Source of the DNA: Luteibacter pinisoli
Lineage (GTDB): Bacteria > Pseudomonadota > Gammaproteobacteria > Xanthomonadales > Rhodanobacteraceae
Direction: 5' to 3'
Length of the DNA: 64,000 nt
Assembly (NCBI RefSeq): GCF_006385595.1
Contig: NZ_CP041046.1
Location: 1,736,001 to 1,800,000, forward strand
Shown: one piece after another, positions 27,924 to 37,029 of the stretch
How positions within the stretch are numbered: the first letter of the stretch is position 1
Layout: every line of letters begins with the position of its first letter
Made by a program: the position numbers and the translations under genes
The notes under the pieces: model-generated
What the model was told of the DNA's origin: nothing
What the model saw: the letters and a program-made list of their open reading frames with translations, nothing else
Database searches by the model: none

Positions 27924-29597
27924 ATGACTGAAAGTTTTGCCGAACTGTTTGAACAAAGCCAGCAGGCTATTTCGAAGCTGAAGCCCGGCTCGATCGTCAC
28001 CGGTATCGTTGTGGAAATCCGCAATGACGTCGTGGTGATCAACGCTGGCCTGAAGAGCGAAGGCATTGTTCCGATCGAGCAGTTCAAGGACGAGAACGGC
28101 GCTCTCGAAGTGGAAGTGGGCGACGAAGTCAAGGTCGCGCTCGACGCGCTCGAAGACGGCTTCGGCGAGACCAAGCTCTCCCGCGAGAAGGCCAAGCGTT
28201 CGATGGTGTGGGACGACCTCGAGCAGGCGTTCGACAAGGAAGAGACCATCACCGGCAAGATCTCCGGCAAGGTCAAGGGCGGCTTCACCGTCGACATCAA
28301 GGACGTCCGCGCATTCCTGCCGGGCTCGCTGGTCGACGTGCGTCCGGTCCGTGACCCGGTTTACCTCGAGGGCAAGGACCTCGAGTTCAAGATCATCAAG
28401 CTCGACCGCAAGCGTAACAACGTGGTCGTCAGCCGCCGCGCCGTCGTTGAGACCGAGTTCTCCGAAGAGCGCGAGAAGCTGCTCGAGCGCCTCACCGAGG
28501 GTGCGGTCGTCAAGGGTGTGGTCAAGAACCTCACCGATTACGGCGCATTCGTGGACCTCGGCGGCATCGATGGCCTGCTGCATATCACCGACATGGCGTG
28601 GAAGCGTGTTCGCCACCCGTCGGAAGTCGTCAACGTCGGCGACGAGCTGGACGTCCGCGTGCTCAAGTACGACCGCGAGCGCAACCGCGTTTCGCTCGGC
28701 CTGAAGCAGCTCGGCGACGACCCGTGGGTCGCCATTGCCCGCCGTTACCCGGTCGGCAGCCGTCTGTTCGGCAAGGTCTCGAACGTGACCGATTACGGTT
28801 GCTTCGTTGAGATCGAGCCGGGCGTCGAAGGCCTGGTGCACGTCTCCGAAATGGACTGGACCAACAAGAACGTCAACCCGGCCAAGGTGGTTCAGGTCGG
28901 CGACGAGACGGAAGTCATGGTCCTGGACGTGGACGAGGAGCGTCGCCGCATCTCGCTGGGTATCAAGCAGACCCGCTCGAACCCGTGGGAAGCTTTCGCC
29001 GCCATGCACAAGAAGGGCGACAAGGTTTCCGGCCAGATCAAGTCGATCACCGACTTCGGCATCTTTATCGGCCTGGACGGCGGTATCGATGGTCTCGTCC
29101 ACCTGTCCGACATCTCGTGGCAGGCCTCGGGTGAAGACCTCGTCCGCAACTTCAAGAAGGGTGACGAAGTTGAGGCCGTGGTGCTCGCCGTGGATCCGGA
29201 GCGTGAGCGCATCTCGCTGGGCATCAAGCAGATGGAGCAGGACCCGTTCGGCCAGTTCATGGCCACGAACCCGCGCGGCACGATCCTGACCGGTACGGTC
29301 AAGGAAGTGGACGCCAAGGGCGCCGTGGTTGACCTGGGCGAAGGCGTCGAAGGCTACATCCGTGCCAACGACATCGCCAAGGAACGCGTCGAAGACGCCA
29401 CGCTGCACCTCAAGGTGGGCGATGCGATCGAAGCGAAGTTCACCGGCATGGACCGCAAGGGCCGTCAGCTCCAGCTGTCGATCCGTGCGAAGGACGAGGA
29501 AGACGTGGCTGACGCCATGGCTGACTACGCCTCCGCCGCCGGTGGCACGACCAAGCTCGGCGCGCTCCTCAAGGAGCAGATGAACAAGGCCGACTAA
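27924..29597 (+). CDS. rpsA: 30S ribosomal protein S1
   Basis: S1 binds mRNA and helps unfold it on the 30S subunit. The 557-residue protein starts MTESFAELFEQSQQ and contains six S1/OB repeats. Two degenerate N-terminal repeats (GSIVTGIVVEIRNDVVVINAGLKSEG and GKISGKVKGGFTVDIKDVRAFLPGS) are followed by four canonical RNA-binding ones with the pattern VTDYG-FV-I--GVEGLVH-S-M. Length and repeat number equal E. coli S1. A possible terminator hairpin follows the stop, and ihfB lies downstream. Confidence 0.98.
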   Translation: MTESFAELFEQSQQAISKLKPGSIVTGIVVEIRNDVVVINAGLKSEGIVPIEQFKDENGALEVEVGDEVKVALDALEDGFGETKLSREKAKRSMVWDDLEQAFDKEETITGKISGKVKGGFTVDIKDVRAFLPGSLVDVRPVRDPVYLEGKDLEFKIIKLDRKRNNVVVSRRAVVETEFSEEREKLLERLTEGAVVKGVVKNLTDYGAFVDLGGIDGLLHITDMAWKRVRHPSEVVNVGDELDVRVLKYDRERNRVSLGLKQLGDDPWVAIARRYPVGSRLFGKVSNVTDYGCFVEIEPGVEGLVHVSEMDWTNKNVNPAKVVQVGDETEVMVLDVDEERRRISLGIKQTRSNPWEAFAAMHKKGDKVSGQIKSITDFGIFIGLDGGIDGLVHLSDISWQASGEDLVRNFKKGDEVEAVVLAVDPERERISLGIKQMEQDPFGQFMATNPRGTILTGTVKEVDAKGAVVDLGEGVEGYIRANDIAKERVEDATLHLKVGDAIEAKFTGMDRKGRQLQLSIRAKDEEDVADAMADYASAAGGTTKLGALLKEQMNKAD

Positions 29598-29607
29598 CTT
29601 AGTCGGG

Positions 29608-29638
29608 CGAGGGGCGGGAAATCCGCCCCTCGCTGTTG
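29608..29638 (+). terminator. Probable rpsA terminator
   Basis: A perfect 10-bp stem, CGAGGGGCGG at 29608-29617 with its complement at 29623-29632 and a GAAAT loop, starts 11 bases after the rpsA stop. The following GCTGTTGT is only moderately T-rich, so some read-through to ihfB is likely. Confidence 0.6.
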
Positions 29639-29681
29639 TAACCTGTTGTTTGCGTCAGCTTTATCGAGAACCAGGGGACCC

Positions 29682-29981
29682 ATGACCAAGTCGGAACTGA
29701 TCGAGGCGCTGGCGCGGCGCCAGACCCACCTTGCCTTCAGCGATGTGGAACTTGCCGTCAAGAGCGTGCTCGAACAGATGAGCCATGCCCTGTCTACGGG
29801 TGAGCGCATCGAGATTCGCGGCTTCGGCAGCTTCGCGCTGCACTTCCGCCCGCCGCGCATGGGGCGCAACCCCAAGACCGGCGATGCGGTAGCACTGCCG
29901 GGCAAGCACGTGCCACATTTCAAACCTGGCAAGGAACTACGCGAACGCGTAAACCTCGCCCTGGAAGACGCCGCATCCTGA
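29682..29981 (+). CDS. ihfB: Integration host factor beta subunit
   Basis: IHF-beta pairs with IHF-alpha to bend DNA sharply at specific sites. ATG 29682 follows AGGGGA and gives a 99-residue product (MTKSELIEALARRQ). The HU/IHF signature is GFGSFALHFRPPRMGRNPKTGD, with the intercalating Pro in the beta arm, and the protein ends LRERVNLALEDAAS. The stop codon lies inside the loop-stem of its own terminator. A longer in-frame start at 29646 has no good ribosome-binding site. Confidence 0.97.
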   Translation: MTKSELIEALARRQTHLAFSDVELAVKSVLEQMSHALSTGERIEIRGFGSFALHFRPPRMGRNPKTGDAVALPGKHVPHFKPGKELRERVNLALEDAAS

Positions 29982-29998
29982 TGCGGCGTTTTTTTTTT
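29969..29998 (+). terminator. Strong intrinsic terminator of ihfB
   Basis: CGCCGCAT at 29969-29976 pairs with ATGCGGCG at 29981-29988 across CCTG, followed by ten T. The left arm encodes the last IHF-beta residues, and the TGA (29979-29981) sits in the loop and first base of the right arm. Confidence 0.95.
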
Positions 29999-30088
29999 CC
30001 GCAACCGGATCCCCTTGAAGCCGCACTACCTGTACGAATTCCAAACCGATCCATCCCCAGCCATTCATGATTCGGGTACAGTCGCCGG

Positions 30089-30349
30089 ATGCGTCTGATC
30101 GCCATACTTTTCCTGCTCTTATTCGCCGCCGCCGGCATCGTCTTCGGCGCGCTCAATGCCGACCTCGTGCCCTTCGATTTCGGGTTCGCCCGTGGTTCCC
30201 TGCCCAAGGGCGGCACCATGCTGGCGTTCCTCCTCATCGGCTGGGTGCTGGGTGGACTCACCGCCTGGGTGGGCACCTCGTTTGCCCACCAGCGCAAGCG
30301 TCGCCGGGCCCTGGGCGATCGCAAGGTAGCCAGCGCGAAGACCGCATGA
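30089..30349 (+). CDS. lapA: LapA-like inner membrane protein (DUF1049)
   Basis: An 86-residue protein with two membrane helices (about 3-23 and 43-62) and the LapA-domain pattern FGALNADLVPFDFGFARGSLPKG between them, ending in a basic cytoplasmic tail. LapA is the small partner of LapB in lipopolysaccharide assembly control at the inner membrane. Its stop overlaps the lapB start by four bases (ATGA), as in E. coli yciS-yciM. Confidence 0.92.
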   Translation: MRLIAILFLLLFAAAGIVFGALNADLVPFDFGFARGSLPKGGTMLAFLLIGWVLGGLTAWVGTSFAHQRKRRRALGDRKVASAKTA

Positions 30350-31518
30350 ACCCGATCTGGTTGCTGGCCCTCGTCCCGCCCATCGCGTTTGCCTGTGGCT
30401 GGTGGCTGGCCCGCCGTACCGATGCCAAGCGCTCGGGTGCCCGGGTCAACGAGCTTTCTTCGGACTACTTCCGCGGCCTGAACTACCTGCTCAACGAAGA
30501 GCAGGACAAGGCGCTCGAGGTGTTCCTGCGCCTGGCCGAATACAACCGGGACACGGTGGAGACCCACCTGGCCCTGGGCAACCTGTTCCGCAAGCGCGGC
30601 GAAGTGGACCGCGCCATCCGCCTGCACCAGCACCTGGTCTCGCGCCAGGGCCTGTCCGATGAAATGAAGACGGTCGCCTTGCTGGAGCTTGGCGAGGACT
30701 ACATGCGCGCCGGCCTGCTCGATCGCGCGGAAACGCTGTTCTCCGACCTCGTGGCGATGGATGCGCTGGCGCCTTCGGCGCTGCGCCACCTCATCGCCAT
30801 CTACCAGCACGAGCGCGAGTGGCACAAAGCCATCGACCATGCCCGTCGCCTGGAAGCCATGACCAGCGAGGACGAGGCGGGGATGATCGCGCAGTTCTAC
30901 TGCGAGCTCGCCGAGCAGTCCCGCCAGCATGGCGCGCGGACCGAAGCCCGGGACTACATCCGCGAGGCCTTCGCCTGCCAGAAGGACTGCGTGCGTGCCC
31001 ACATGATCGCCGGCCGCCTGTCTTCGGAAGACGATGACATGCCGGGGGCCATCGCCTCGTACGAGGCCGCCATCGCCGCGGACATCGCCTTCGTTCCCGA
31101 GATCCTGCCGCCGCTGCTGCACTGCTATGCACGCTCGCAGCAGATGGACCGGGCCGAGGAGTTCCTCCGCGAGATCATGGTGCGCTACCACGGCATCTCG
31201 CCCGTGCTCGCGCTCACCCGGCTGTACGAAGGGCGCGACGGCGAGCGCACAGCCATCGACTTCCTCACCGGGCAGCTGCGCAAGCGGCCGTCCGTGCGCG
31301 GCCTGATGGCCCTGATCGACGCCACGATGGACAAGGTCTCGGGCGAGGCGCGCGAGAACTACCTGATCCTGCGCGACCTGACCCGCAAGCTGCTCGAAGG
31401 GCAGGCCATGTATCGCTGCAGCCGATGCGGCTTCGGCGCCAAGGCGCATCACTGGCAGTGCCCGAGCTGCAAGAACTGGGGCACCGTGCGGCCCATCCAT
31501 GGCGTCGCCAACGAATGA
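30346..31518 (+). CDS. lapB: Lipopolysaccharide assembly protein LapB
   Basis: LapB (YciM) recruits FtsH to degrade LpxC and so sets LPS synthesis. The 390-residue product starts at ATG 30346 with an N-terminal membrane anchor (PIWLLALVPPIAFACGWWLA). A series of TPR repeats covers about residues 35-330. The C-terminal rubredoxin-like zinc ribbon has Cys358, Cys361, Cys372 and Cys375 (CSRC and CPSC). Its stop overlaps the next start by four bases, coupling it to glycan genes. Confidence 0.95.
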   Translation: MNPIWLLALVPPIAFACGWWLARRTDAKRSGARVNELSSDYFRGLNYLLNEEQDKALEVFLRLAEYNRDTVETHLALGNLFRKRGEVDRAIRLHQHLVSRQGLSDEMKTVALLELGEDYMRAGLLDRAETLFSDLVAMDALAPSALRHLIAIYQHEREWHKAIDHARRLEAMTSEDEAGMIAQFYCELAEQSRQHGARTEARDYIREAFACQKDCVRAHMIAGRLSSEDDDMPGAIASYEAAIAADIAFVPEILPPLLHCYARSQQMDRAEEFLREIMVRYHGISPVLALTRLYEGRDGERTAIDFLTGQLRKRPSVRGLMALIDATMDKVSGEARENYLILRDLTRKLLEGQAMYRCSRCGFGAKAHHWQCPSCKNWGTVRPIHGVANE

Positions 31519-32552
31519 CCTTTACGCCCGCCAGCGCCGGATCCTTTGCCGCCGGTTGCATCGTCCTGGCCCTTCTTGTTTCCTTCGCCTGCGTGCGGAT
31601 TGCCATCGCCTACGCGCAGCGCAAGGGTATGCTCGACGCGCCGGGTCACCGCCGCTCACACAGCATGCCCACCCCGCGCGGAGGTGGCATCGGCATCGTG
31701 GCTGGCGTGCTTGTCAGCATGCCCGCGGCCCTGCTGCTGATGACCCCATCGCCCGGGGCGGGGGTGGTCGCGGCCTTTACCGTGGGGGTGGTCGCCATCG
31801 CCGCCATCGGCTGGCTGGATGACCACGGGTCGCTGCCGATCCGGCCGCGCCTGTTGATCCAGCTGGGCGCCACGCTGCTGTTCTGCGTCGCCGTGGCCAG
31901 CCAGACCGCCAGCCTGTGGTGGGCGGCACCCCTGCTGGTGGCCGGGGTGTGGTGCATCAACCTGCACAACTTCATGGACGGGATCGACGGCATCGCCGCC
32001 TTGCAGGCAGGGTTCTTCGGCGTGGCTTCGGCCCTCGTCGCCGATACGGCCGGGGCCACCGGCATCAGTATCGCCGCCTGCGCCCTAGGCGCGGCGGCCG
32101 TCGGGTTCTGGTGGTTCAACCGCTCCCCGGCCCGCATCTTCATGGGCGACGTGGGCAGTGCCACCCTCGGCTTCATCGTGTTCGCCCTGACGGCGATGCT
32201 CTGGGCCTGGCGCAGCGACCTCCTGTGGCCTGAACTGATCCTGTCCTCGGCCTTCGTCATCGACGCGACTTTGACGTTGCTCGTGCGAATGCTGCGCGGT
32301 GCTCGCTGGTACACTCCACATCGCGAGCACCTCTACCAGTGGCTCGTAAGGCGGGGGCAGACCCATACCCGTGTGGCCAGTGGCTACCTGGTGTGGAACC
32401 TCTTCGTCTGTGTACCTGGCGCATGGATCGCGCTCCGCTATCCGGCGGCTGCTCCGATCTGTCTTGGGGTGGTCTACCTGCTGGGGGCGGCGGTCTGGCG
32501 TATTGGCAAGCGTTCGTGCTTGCGTCGAAGGGAGCGACATGTTTCTGCGTAA
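31515..32552 (+). CDS. Polyprenyl-phosphate glycosyl-1-phosphate transferase (WecA/WbpL family)
   Basis: A 345-residue multi-spanning member of glycosyltransferase family 4 (PNPT). Such enzymes move a sugar-1-phosphate, often a GlcNAc or FucNAc derivative, onto undecaprenyl phosphate to start O-antigen or capsule units. Visible motifs are LDDHGSLPIRPR (metal-binding DD), NLHNFMDGIDGIAALQ, FMGDVGSATLGF and the C-terminal cytoplasmic HREHLYQWLVRRG. It starts at ATG 31515 over the lapB stop and overlaps the next gene by 14 bases. Its WbpM-like neighbour suggests a WbpL-type role, but the exact sugar cannot be read from sequence. Confidence 0.88.
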   Translation: MTFTPASAGSFAAGCIVLALLVSFACVRIAIAYAQRKGMLDAPGHRRSHSMPTPRGGGIGIVAGVLVSMPAALLLMTPSPGAGVVAAFTVGVVAIAAIGWLDDHGSLPIRPRLLIQLGATLLFCVAVASQTASLWWAAPLLVAGVWCINLHNFMDGIDGIAALQAGFFGVASALVADTAGATGISIAACALGAAAVGFWWFNRSPARIFMGDVGSATLGFIVFALTAMLWAWRSDLLWPELILSSAFVIDATLTLLVRMLRGARWYTPHREHLYQWLVRRGQTHTRVASGYLVWNLFVCVPGAWIALRYPAAAPICLGVVYLLGAAVWRIGKRSCLRRRERHVSA

Positions 32553-34437
32553 GTTCATTGGCATCATCCACCCCCGCACCGCGGTCGTTGCGCACGACCT
32601 GGCGATGGCGGCCTTTGCATGGTGGATTGCGAAATCGCTGCGCTACGCGCTGATGCCGGAGTCCGCGCCGGTCACCTACCTCCCGATGGAATTCCCGCTC
32701 GTCCTGCTGGTGCAGGGCGCGGTGTTCAACTGGACCGGGCTGTACAAGGGCGTATGGCGCTTCGCCAGCCTCCCGGACCTTTGGAACATCATCAAGGCCA
32801 CCGTCATCGGTTCGCTGATCATCGGCCTGGCCATGGTCATGTACGCGCGCCTCGACGGCGTGCCGCGCTCGGTGCTGCTGGTGTACCCGGTGGTGCTGGT
32901 GGTGCTGCTCGGCCTGCCTCGGCTGAGTTACCGCTTCTGGAAGGACAGCCGGATCGATCTTTTCCAGTCCGTGCCGACCAAGCGCGTGCTGATCGTCGGC
33001 GCCGACCGCGCCGGTGATGCGCTGGCCCGCGACCTGCGCCGCGACAGCCGCTACAGCGTCATCGGTTTCGTCGACGACAACCTCGCCCTGCGCGGCGCGC
33101 AGATCGGCGGCGTGCCCGTGCTCGGCACGGTGGACCAGCTGGCCGAGCTGTCGAAGGCGGTGGCGGTACAGATGCTGCTGATCGCCGTGCCTGGTGCGAC
33201 CACGGCGCAGATGCGCCGGATCGTCGCGTTCTGCGAAAGCACGGGGCTGCCGTTCCGCACGGTGCCGCGCCTGGAAGACGTGGTCGCCGGCCGTGCGCAG
33301 TTCAACGAGATCAAGGAAGTGGCGATCGAAGACCTGCTCGGCCGCGATGCGGTGGAGCTGGACTGGACCGCCATCCGCGAGACCATCAGTGGCCGCCGCG
33401 TGCTGGTCACGGGTGGCGGCGGCTCCATCGGTTCGGAACTGTGCCGCCAGGTGGCTCGCCTGGGCGCCGCGCAGCTCACCGTGGTCGAGATGTCCGAGTA
33501 CAACCTGTACCGCATCGGCCAGGAGCTCACCTCCGCGTACCCGGAACTCATCTTCAACGGCGTGCTCACCGACGTCCGCGAATCGGTGGCCGTGAACCGC
33601 CTGTTCGAAGAGACCCAGCCGCAGATCGTGTTCCATGCCGCGGCGTACAAGCATGTACCCATGCTGCAGGGCCAGCTGCGCGAGGCGTTCCGCAACAACG
33701 TGCTTGGCACCCGCGTGGTCGCCGACGCCGCGGTGCGTTGCGGTGCGGAAACCTTCGTGCTGATTTCCACCGACAAGGCGGTGAACCCGACCTCGGTGAT
33801 GGGCGCCTGCAAGCGCATGGCGGAAATCTGGTGCCAGAACCTCGCAGCGCATACCACTACACGTTTTATCACCGTTCGTTTCGGTAACGTGCTGGACTCA
33901 GCCGGTTCCGTGGTGCCGCTGTTCCGCCGGCAGATCCGCCAGGGCGGCCCGGTGACCATCACGCATCCGGAGATCTCGCGGTACTTCATGACGATCCCGG
34001 AGGCCTGCCAGCTGATCCTGCAGGCGGCCACGCTGGGCAAGGGCGGTGAGATCTTCGCCCTGGACATGGGCGACCCGGTGAAGATCCGCGACCTGGCCGA
34101 GCAGATGATCCGCCTGGCCGGCAAGCGCCCTGGTTCGGACGTGCAGATCGTGTACACCGGCCTGCGTTCGGGCGAGAAGTTGTTCGAGGAACTGTTCCAC
34201 CCGTTGGAGAACTACACGAGCACCACGCACGCGAAAATTTTCCAGGCCCAGCACCGCCAGGTGTCATGGGATCTGCTGCAGACGCAACTAGGCCGGGCTG
34301 AAGAAGCCGTATGGGCCTTTGACGAAGAAACCCTGCGTCGGTGCGTGTCGCAGCTGCTGCCCTCGTTCCGCTGGAGCGAGCCGCAAACGGACAACGTGCT
34401 GCCGCTTCGCCGCAACGAAAGTGGAGACATCGCATGA
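32539..34437 (+). CDS. WbpM/CapD-type nucleotide-sugar 4,6-dehydratase
   Basis: A 632-residue membrane-anchored dehydratase of the family that converts UDP-GlcNAc to a 4-keto-6-deoxy sugar for surface glycans. It has about four N-terminal membrane helices (residues ~10-140), a nucleotide-binding CoA-like domain (VLIVGADRAGDALARDLRR), and a C-terminal SDR domain with GGGGSIGSE at 292-300. The usual Tyr-Lys pair is replaced by Met421-Lys425 (SVMGACK), with a Ser/Thr at 410-411; Met in this place is characteristic of WbpM. It starts at ATG 32539 after GGGAG, and its stop overlaps galU. Confidence 0.92.
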   Translation: MFLRKFIGIIHPRTAVVAHDLAMAAFAWWIAKSLRYALMPESAPVTYLPMEFPLVLLVQGAVFNWTGLYKGVWRFASLPDLWNIIKATVIGSLIIGLAMVMYARLDGVPRSVLLVYPVVLVVLLGLPRLSYRFWKDSRIDLFQSVPTKRVLIVGADRAGDALARDLRRDSRYSVIGFVDDNLALRGAQIGGVPVLGTVDQLAELSKAVAVQMLLIAVPGATTAQMRRIVAFCESTGLPFRTVPRLEDVVAGRAQFNEIKEVAIEDLLGRDAVELDWTAIRETISGRRVLVTGGGGSIGSELCRQVARLGAAQLTVVEMSEYNLYRIGQELTSAYPELIFNGVLTDVRESVAVNRLFEETQPQIVFHAAAYKHVPMLQGQLREAFRNNVLGTRVVADAAVRCGAETFVLISTDKAVNPTSVMGACKRMAEIWCQNLAAHTTTRFITVRFGNVLDSAGSVVPLFRRQIRQGGPVTITHPEISRYFMTIPEACQLILQAATLGKGGEIFALDMGDPVKIRDLAEQMIRLAGKRPGSDVQIVYTGLRSGEKLFEELFHPLENYTSTTHAKIFQAQHRQVSWDLLQTQLGRAEEAVWAFDEETLRRCVSQLLPSFRWSEPQTDNVLPLRRNESGDIA

Positions 34438-35306
34438 CCCAACCCCTGCGCACGGTGGTATTTCCGGTGGCTGGCCTTGGAACGCGCTTCCTTCCCGCGA
34501 CCAAGGTGGTAGCCAAGGAAATGCTCCCGGTTCTCGACCGGCCCCTTATCCAGTACGCCGTGGATGAAGCCGTCGACGCCGGTGCCGACACGCTGGTGTT
34601 TGTCACCAACCGTTACAAGCACGCCATCGCCGACTACTTCGACAAGGCCTACGAGCTGGAAGAGAAGCTGGCGGAAAAAAACAAGGAAGAGCTGCTCGGC
34701 ATCCTTCGCGGCATCCTGCCGCCGCGCGTCCGCTGCGTGTTCGTGACCCAGCCCGAGGCCCTCGGCCTGGGCGATGCGGTGTTGCGTGCCAAGGCCGTGG
34801 TCAACGAGGAATACTTCGGCGTGATGCTGCCGGATGACCTTATCTGGACGAAGGGCCGTGGCGCCCTGGGTCAGATGTCCGACCTGGCCTACAAGGAGCA
34901 CGCCGGCGTCATCGCCGTCGAGGAAGTGCCGGAAAACGAAACGGACAAGTACGGCGTGGTGAAGCTCAGCAGCGAGATCAACGATCGCTCCGGCCGTATC
35001 GAGCACATGGTGGAGAAGCCGAAGCCGGCCGATGCACCCTCGAACCTTGCCGTCGTCGGCCGCTATGTGCTGCCGCGCGAGATCTTCGGTTTCCTGGAAC
35101 GCACGCGGCCGGGTGCCGGTGGCGAGATCCAGCTCACCGATGCCATCGAGAACTTGCTGAAGGACAAGGGCCAGGTGCTGTCGTACAAGTTCGAAGGCAC
35201 CCGCTTCGACTGCGGCAACAAGGCCGGCCTGGTCCGCGCCACCCTGGCGATGGCGCTGGAAGATCCCAAGCTCGCTCCCATCGTTCGCGAATACGCGGCG
35301 AAGTAA
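34434..35306 (+). CDS. galU: UTP--glucose-1-phosphate uridylyltransferase
   Basis: Makes UDP-glucose from UTP and glucose-1-phosphate, a precursor for LPS core, surface glycans and, in some pathways, trehalose or glycogen. The 290-residue protein begins MTQPLRTVVFPVAGLGTRFLPATK, the nucleotide-binding loop of the family. It also shows KEMLPVLDRPLIQYAVDEA, PEALGLGDAVLRAK, VMLPDDLIW and the late GTRFDCGNKAGLVRA. It is the last gene of the lapA-to-galU run and is followed by a strong terminator. Confidence 0.97.
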   Translation: MTQPLRTVVFPVAGLGTRFLPATKVVAKEMLPVLDRPLIQYAVDEAVDAGADTLVFVTNRYKHAIADYFDKAYELEEKLAEKNKEELLGILRGILPPRVRCVFVTQPEALGLGDAVLRAKAVVNEEYFGVMLPDDLIWTKGRGALGQMSDLAYKEHAGVIAVEEVPENETDKYGVVKLSSEINDRSGRIEHMVEKPKPADAPSNLAVVGRYVLPREIFGFLERTRPGAGGEIQLTDAIENLLKDKGQVLSYKFEGTRFDCGNKAGLVRATLAMALEDPKLAPIVREYAAK

Positions 35307-35312
35307 CGAAAA

Positions 35313-35338
35313 GAGCCCGCGAAAGCGGGCTTTTTTTT
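35313..35338. terminator. Terminator at the galU / amidase convergence
   Basis: GCCCGC at 35315-35320, a GAAA tetraloop and GCGGGC at 35325-35330 precede eight T, serving galU. The amidase stop (TTA on the plus strand, 35337-35339) overlaps the end of the T run, so the hairpin also lies just beyond the amidase gene, though its A-rich side there is short. Confidence 0.92.
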
Positions 35339-36914
35339 AGCGTACCGGCAACGTCGGCAGGAACTTCGGCCGCTGGAACGCATTGGCCTTCTGCTCCACG
35401 CCGTAGGCGATGGCGATCAGCGTGGGCTCGCTCCACTTCGCACCAAAGAACACGATGCCCACGGGCAGTTCGTGCGCAAATGAGACGGGCAGGGTGATCG
35501 ACGGATAGCCGGCGATGGCGGCCGGTGCGGAAACACCGCCGACGGTAGGATCGCCGCTGACCACATGGTCGCCAAGGACGAGGTCGTTCACGAAGGCCGG
35601 GCCCCAGCTGGGTGCCACGAGCGCATCGAGATGATCCTTGGCCAGCGCCGCGTCGATACCTTCCGGGCCTGCAAGTCGCTTGTTCTTCTCGACGATGTCC
35701 TTGTACGTCGGATCATCCAGGCCGCCCTTTTCCTGGGCCATCAGGAACAGCTCCTGGCCGAACCACGGCATTTCCTGGTCCTTGTGCGCGTCGTTGAAGG
35801 CGATCAGGTCGGCCAGCGTTTTCATCGGCTGGTTCGGGCGGTTGGCCAGGTAGGCGGCGATGTCGTGCTTGAACTCGTACAGCATGACGTCCAGTTCGTG
35901 CTCGCTGAGTTCCTTCAGGTGCGGGATCTCGACGTTGTCGACCACCGTGGCACCCTGGGCTTTCAACAACGCCATGGTTTTTTCCAATGCAGCGTCGGCG
36001 TTCGGTTCGATGCCGGCGAGCTGGCGGACCACGCCAATGCGCTTGCCGCGCAGCGCGTTCGGGTCGAGGAACTTCGTGTAATCGGTGGCGTGCCGATCGG
36101 CGTCTTTCGTCGCCGGGTCGGACGCATCGCTACCGGCGATGGCGCTCAGCACCGTGGCGGCGTCGGCAACGCTGCGCGCCATGGGCCCCGCGGTGTCCTG
36201 GCTGTGCGAGATGGGGATGATGCCCGTGCGGCTGACCAGGCCGACGGTGGGCTTGATGCCGACGAGGCCGGTCATCGAGGCGGGGCAGATGATCGAGCCG
36301 TCGGTCTCGCTGCCGATCGCCACCGTCGCCAGGCCTGCGGCCACGGCCGAGCCCGAGCCCGCGCTGGAGCCGCAGGCATTGCGGTCGAGCACGTAGGGAT
36401 TGAGGGTGAGCCCGGCACGCCCGGTCCAGCCACTGGTGGCGTGGTTGGAGCGGATGTTCGCCCATTCGCTGAGGTTGGTCTTGCCGAGGATCACGGCGCC
36501 CGCCTTGCGCAGCCGTGCGGCCACGCCGGAATCCTTCGGCGCCGTGGAGCCCACCAGGGCCAGCGAGCCGGCGGTGGTCTGCATGCGGTCGCCGGTGTCG
36601 ATGTTGTCCTTGAGCAGGATGGGGATGCCCGCCAGCGAGCCCTTGCCCTTGCCGTTCGCCTTCCCCGCGATGGCGAGCGCGTCGGGATTGGTTTCGAGCA
36701 CGGCGTTGACCCTGGGGCCCGCCTTGTCGATGCGCGCGATGCGGTCGAGGAAGAGGGTGGTGACGCCGGTCGGCGTCAGCTCGCCGCGTGCGTAGGCCTG
36801 CTTCAGCGTGGCGATGGAGGCGAAGGCATCGTCTTCCGTGGCGTCGCGCGCCTGGACGGCGAAGGGCAGGGCCAGTGCGAGTGCGACGGCGAGCGTGCGG
36901 CGATGCTGCGGCAT
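35337..36914 (-). CDS. Secreted amidase (amidase signature family)
   Basis: A 525-residue amidase-signature hydrolase. The start at ATG 36914 (MPQHRRTLAVALALALPFAVQA) gives a clear signal peptide and has GGGAGA upstream, so the enzyme is probably periplasmic or exported. The catalytic triad is visible: Lys102 in ILLKDNIDT, the cis-Ser at 183-184 in CGSSAGSGSA, and nucleophile Ser207 in GSETDGSI. Such enzymes cleave amide bonds in diverse substrates. The lack of gatB/gatC partners and the signal peptide argue against a GatA role. Substrate unknown. Confidence 0.9.
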   Translation of the reverse strand: MPQHRRTLAVALALALPFAVQARDATEDDAFASIATLKQAYARGELTPTGVTTLFLDRIARIDKAGPRVNAVLETNPDALAIAGKANGKGKGSLAGIPILLKDNIDTGDRMQTTAGSLALVGSTAPKDSGVAARLRKAGAVILGKTNLSEWANIRSNHATSGWTGRAGLTLNPYVLDRNACGSSAGSGSAVAAGLATVAIGSETDGSIICPASMTGLVGIKPTVGLVSRTGIIPISHSQDTAGPMARSVADAATVLSAIAGSDASDPATKDADRHATDYTKFLDPNALRGKRIGVVRQLAGIEPNADAALEKTMALLKAQGATVVDNVEIPHLKELSEHELDVMLYEFKHDIAAYLANRPNQPMKTLADLIAFNDAHKDQEMPWFGQELFLMAQEKGGLDDPTYKDIVEKNKRLAGPEGIDAALAKDHLDALVAPSWGPAFVNDLVLGDHVVSGDPTVGGVSAPAAIAGYPSITLPVSFAHELPVGIVFFGAKWSEPTLIAIAYGVEQKANAFQRPKFLPTLPVR

Positions 36915-37029
36915 GAGATGTCTCCCCCGAGGTGTCCACCGATGGTAGCCACGGCGGCCACGCGCTGGGAAGGGCCGTGAAGGCATGGCTATACTGATGC
37001 GCCCGAGGTGTGGCCCAGGGGAGTGCATG

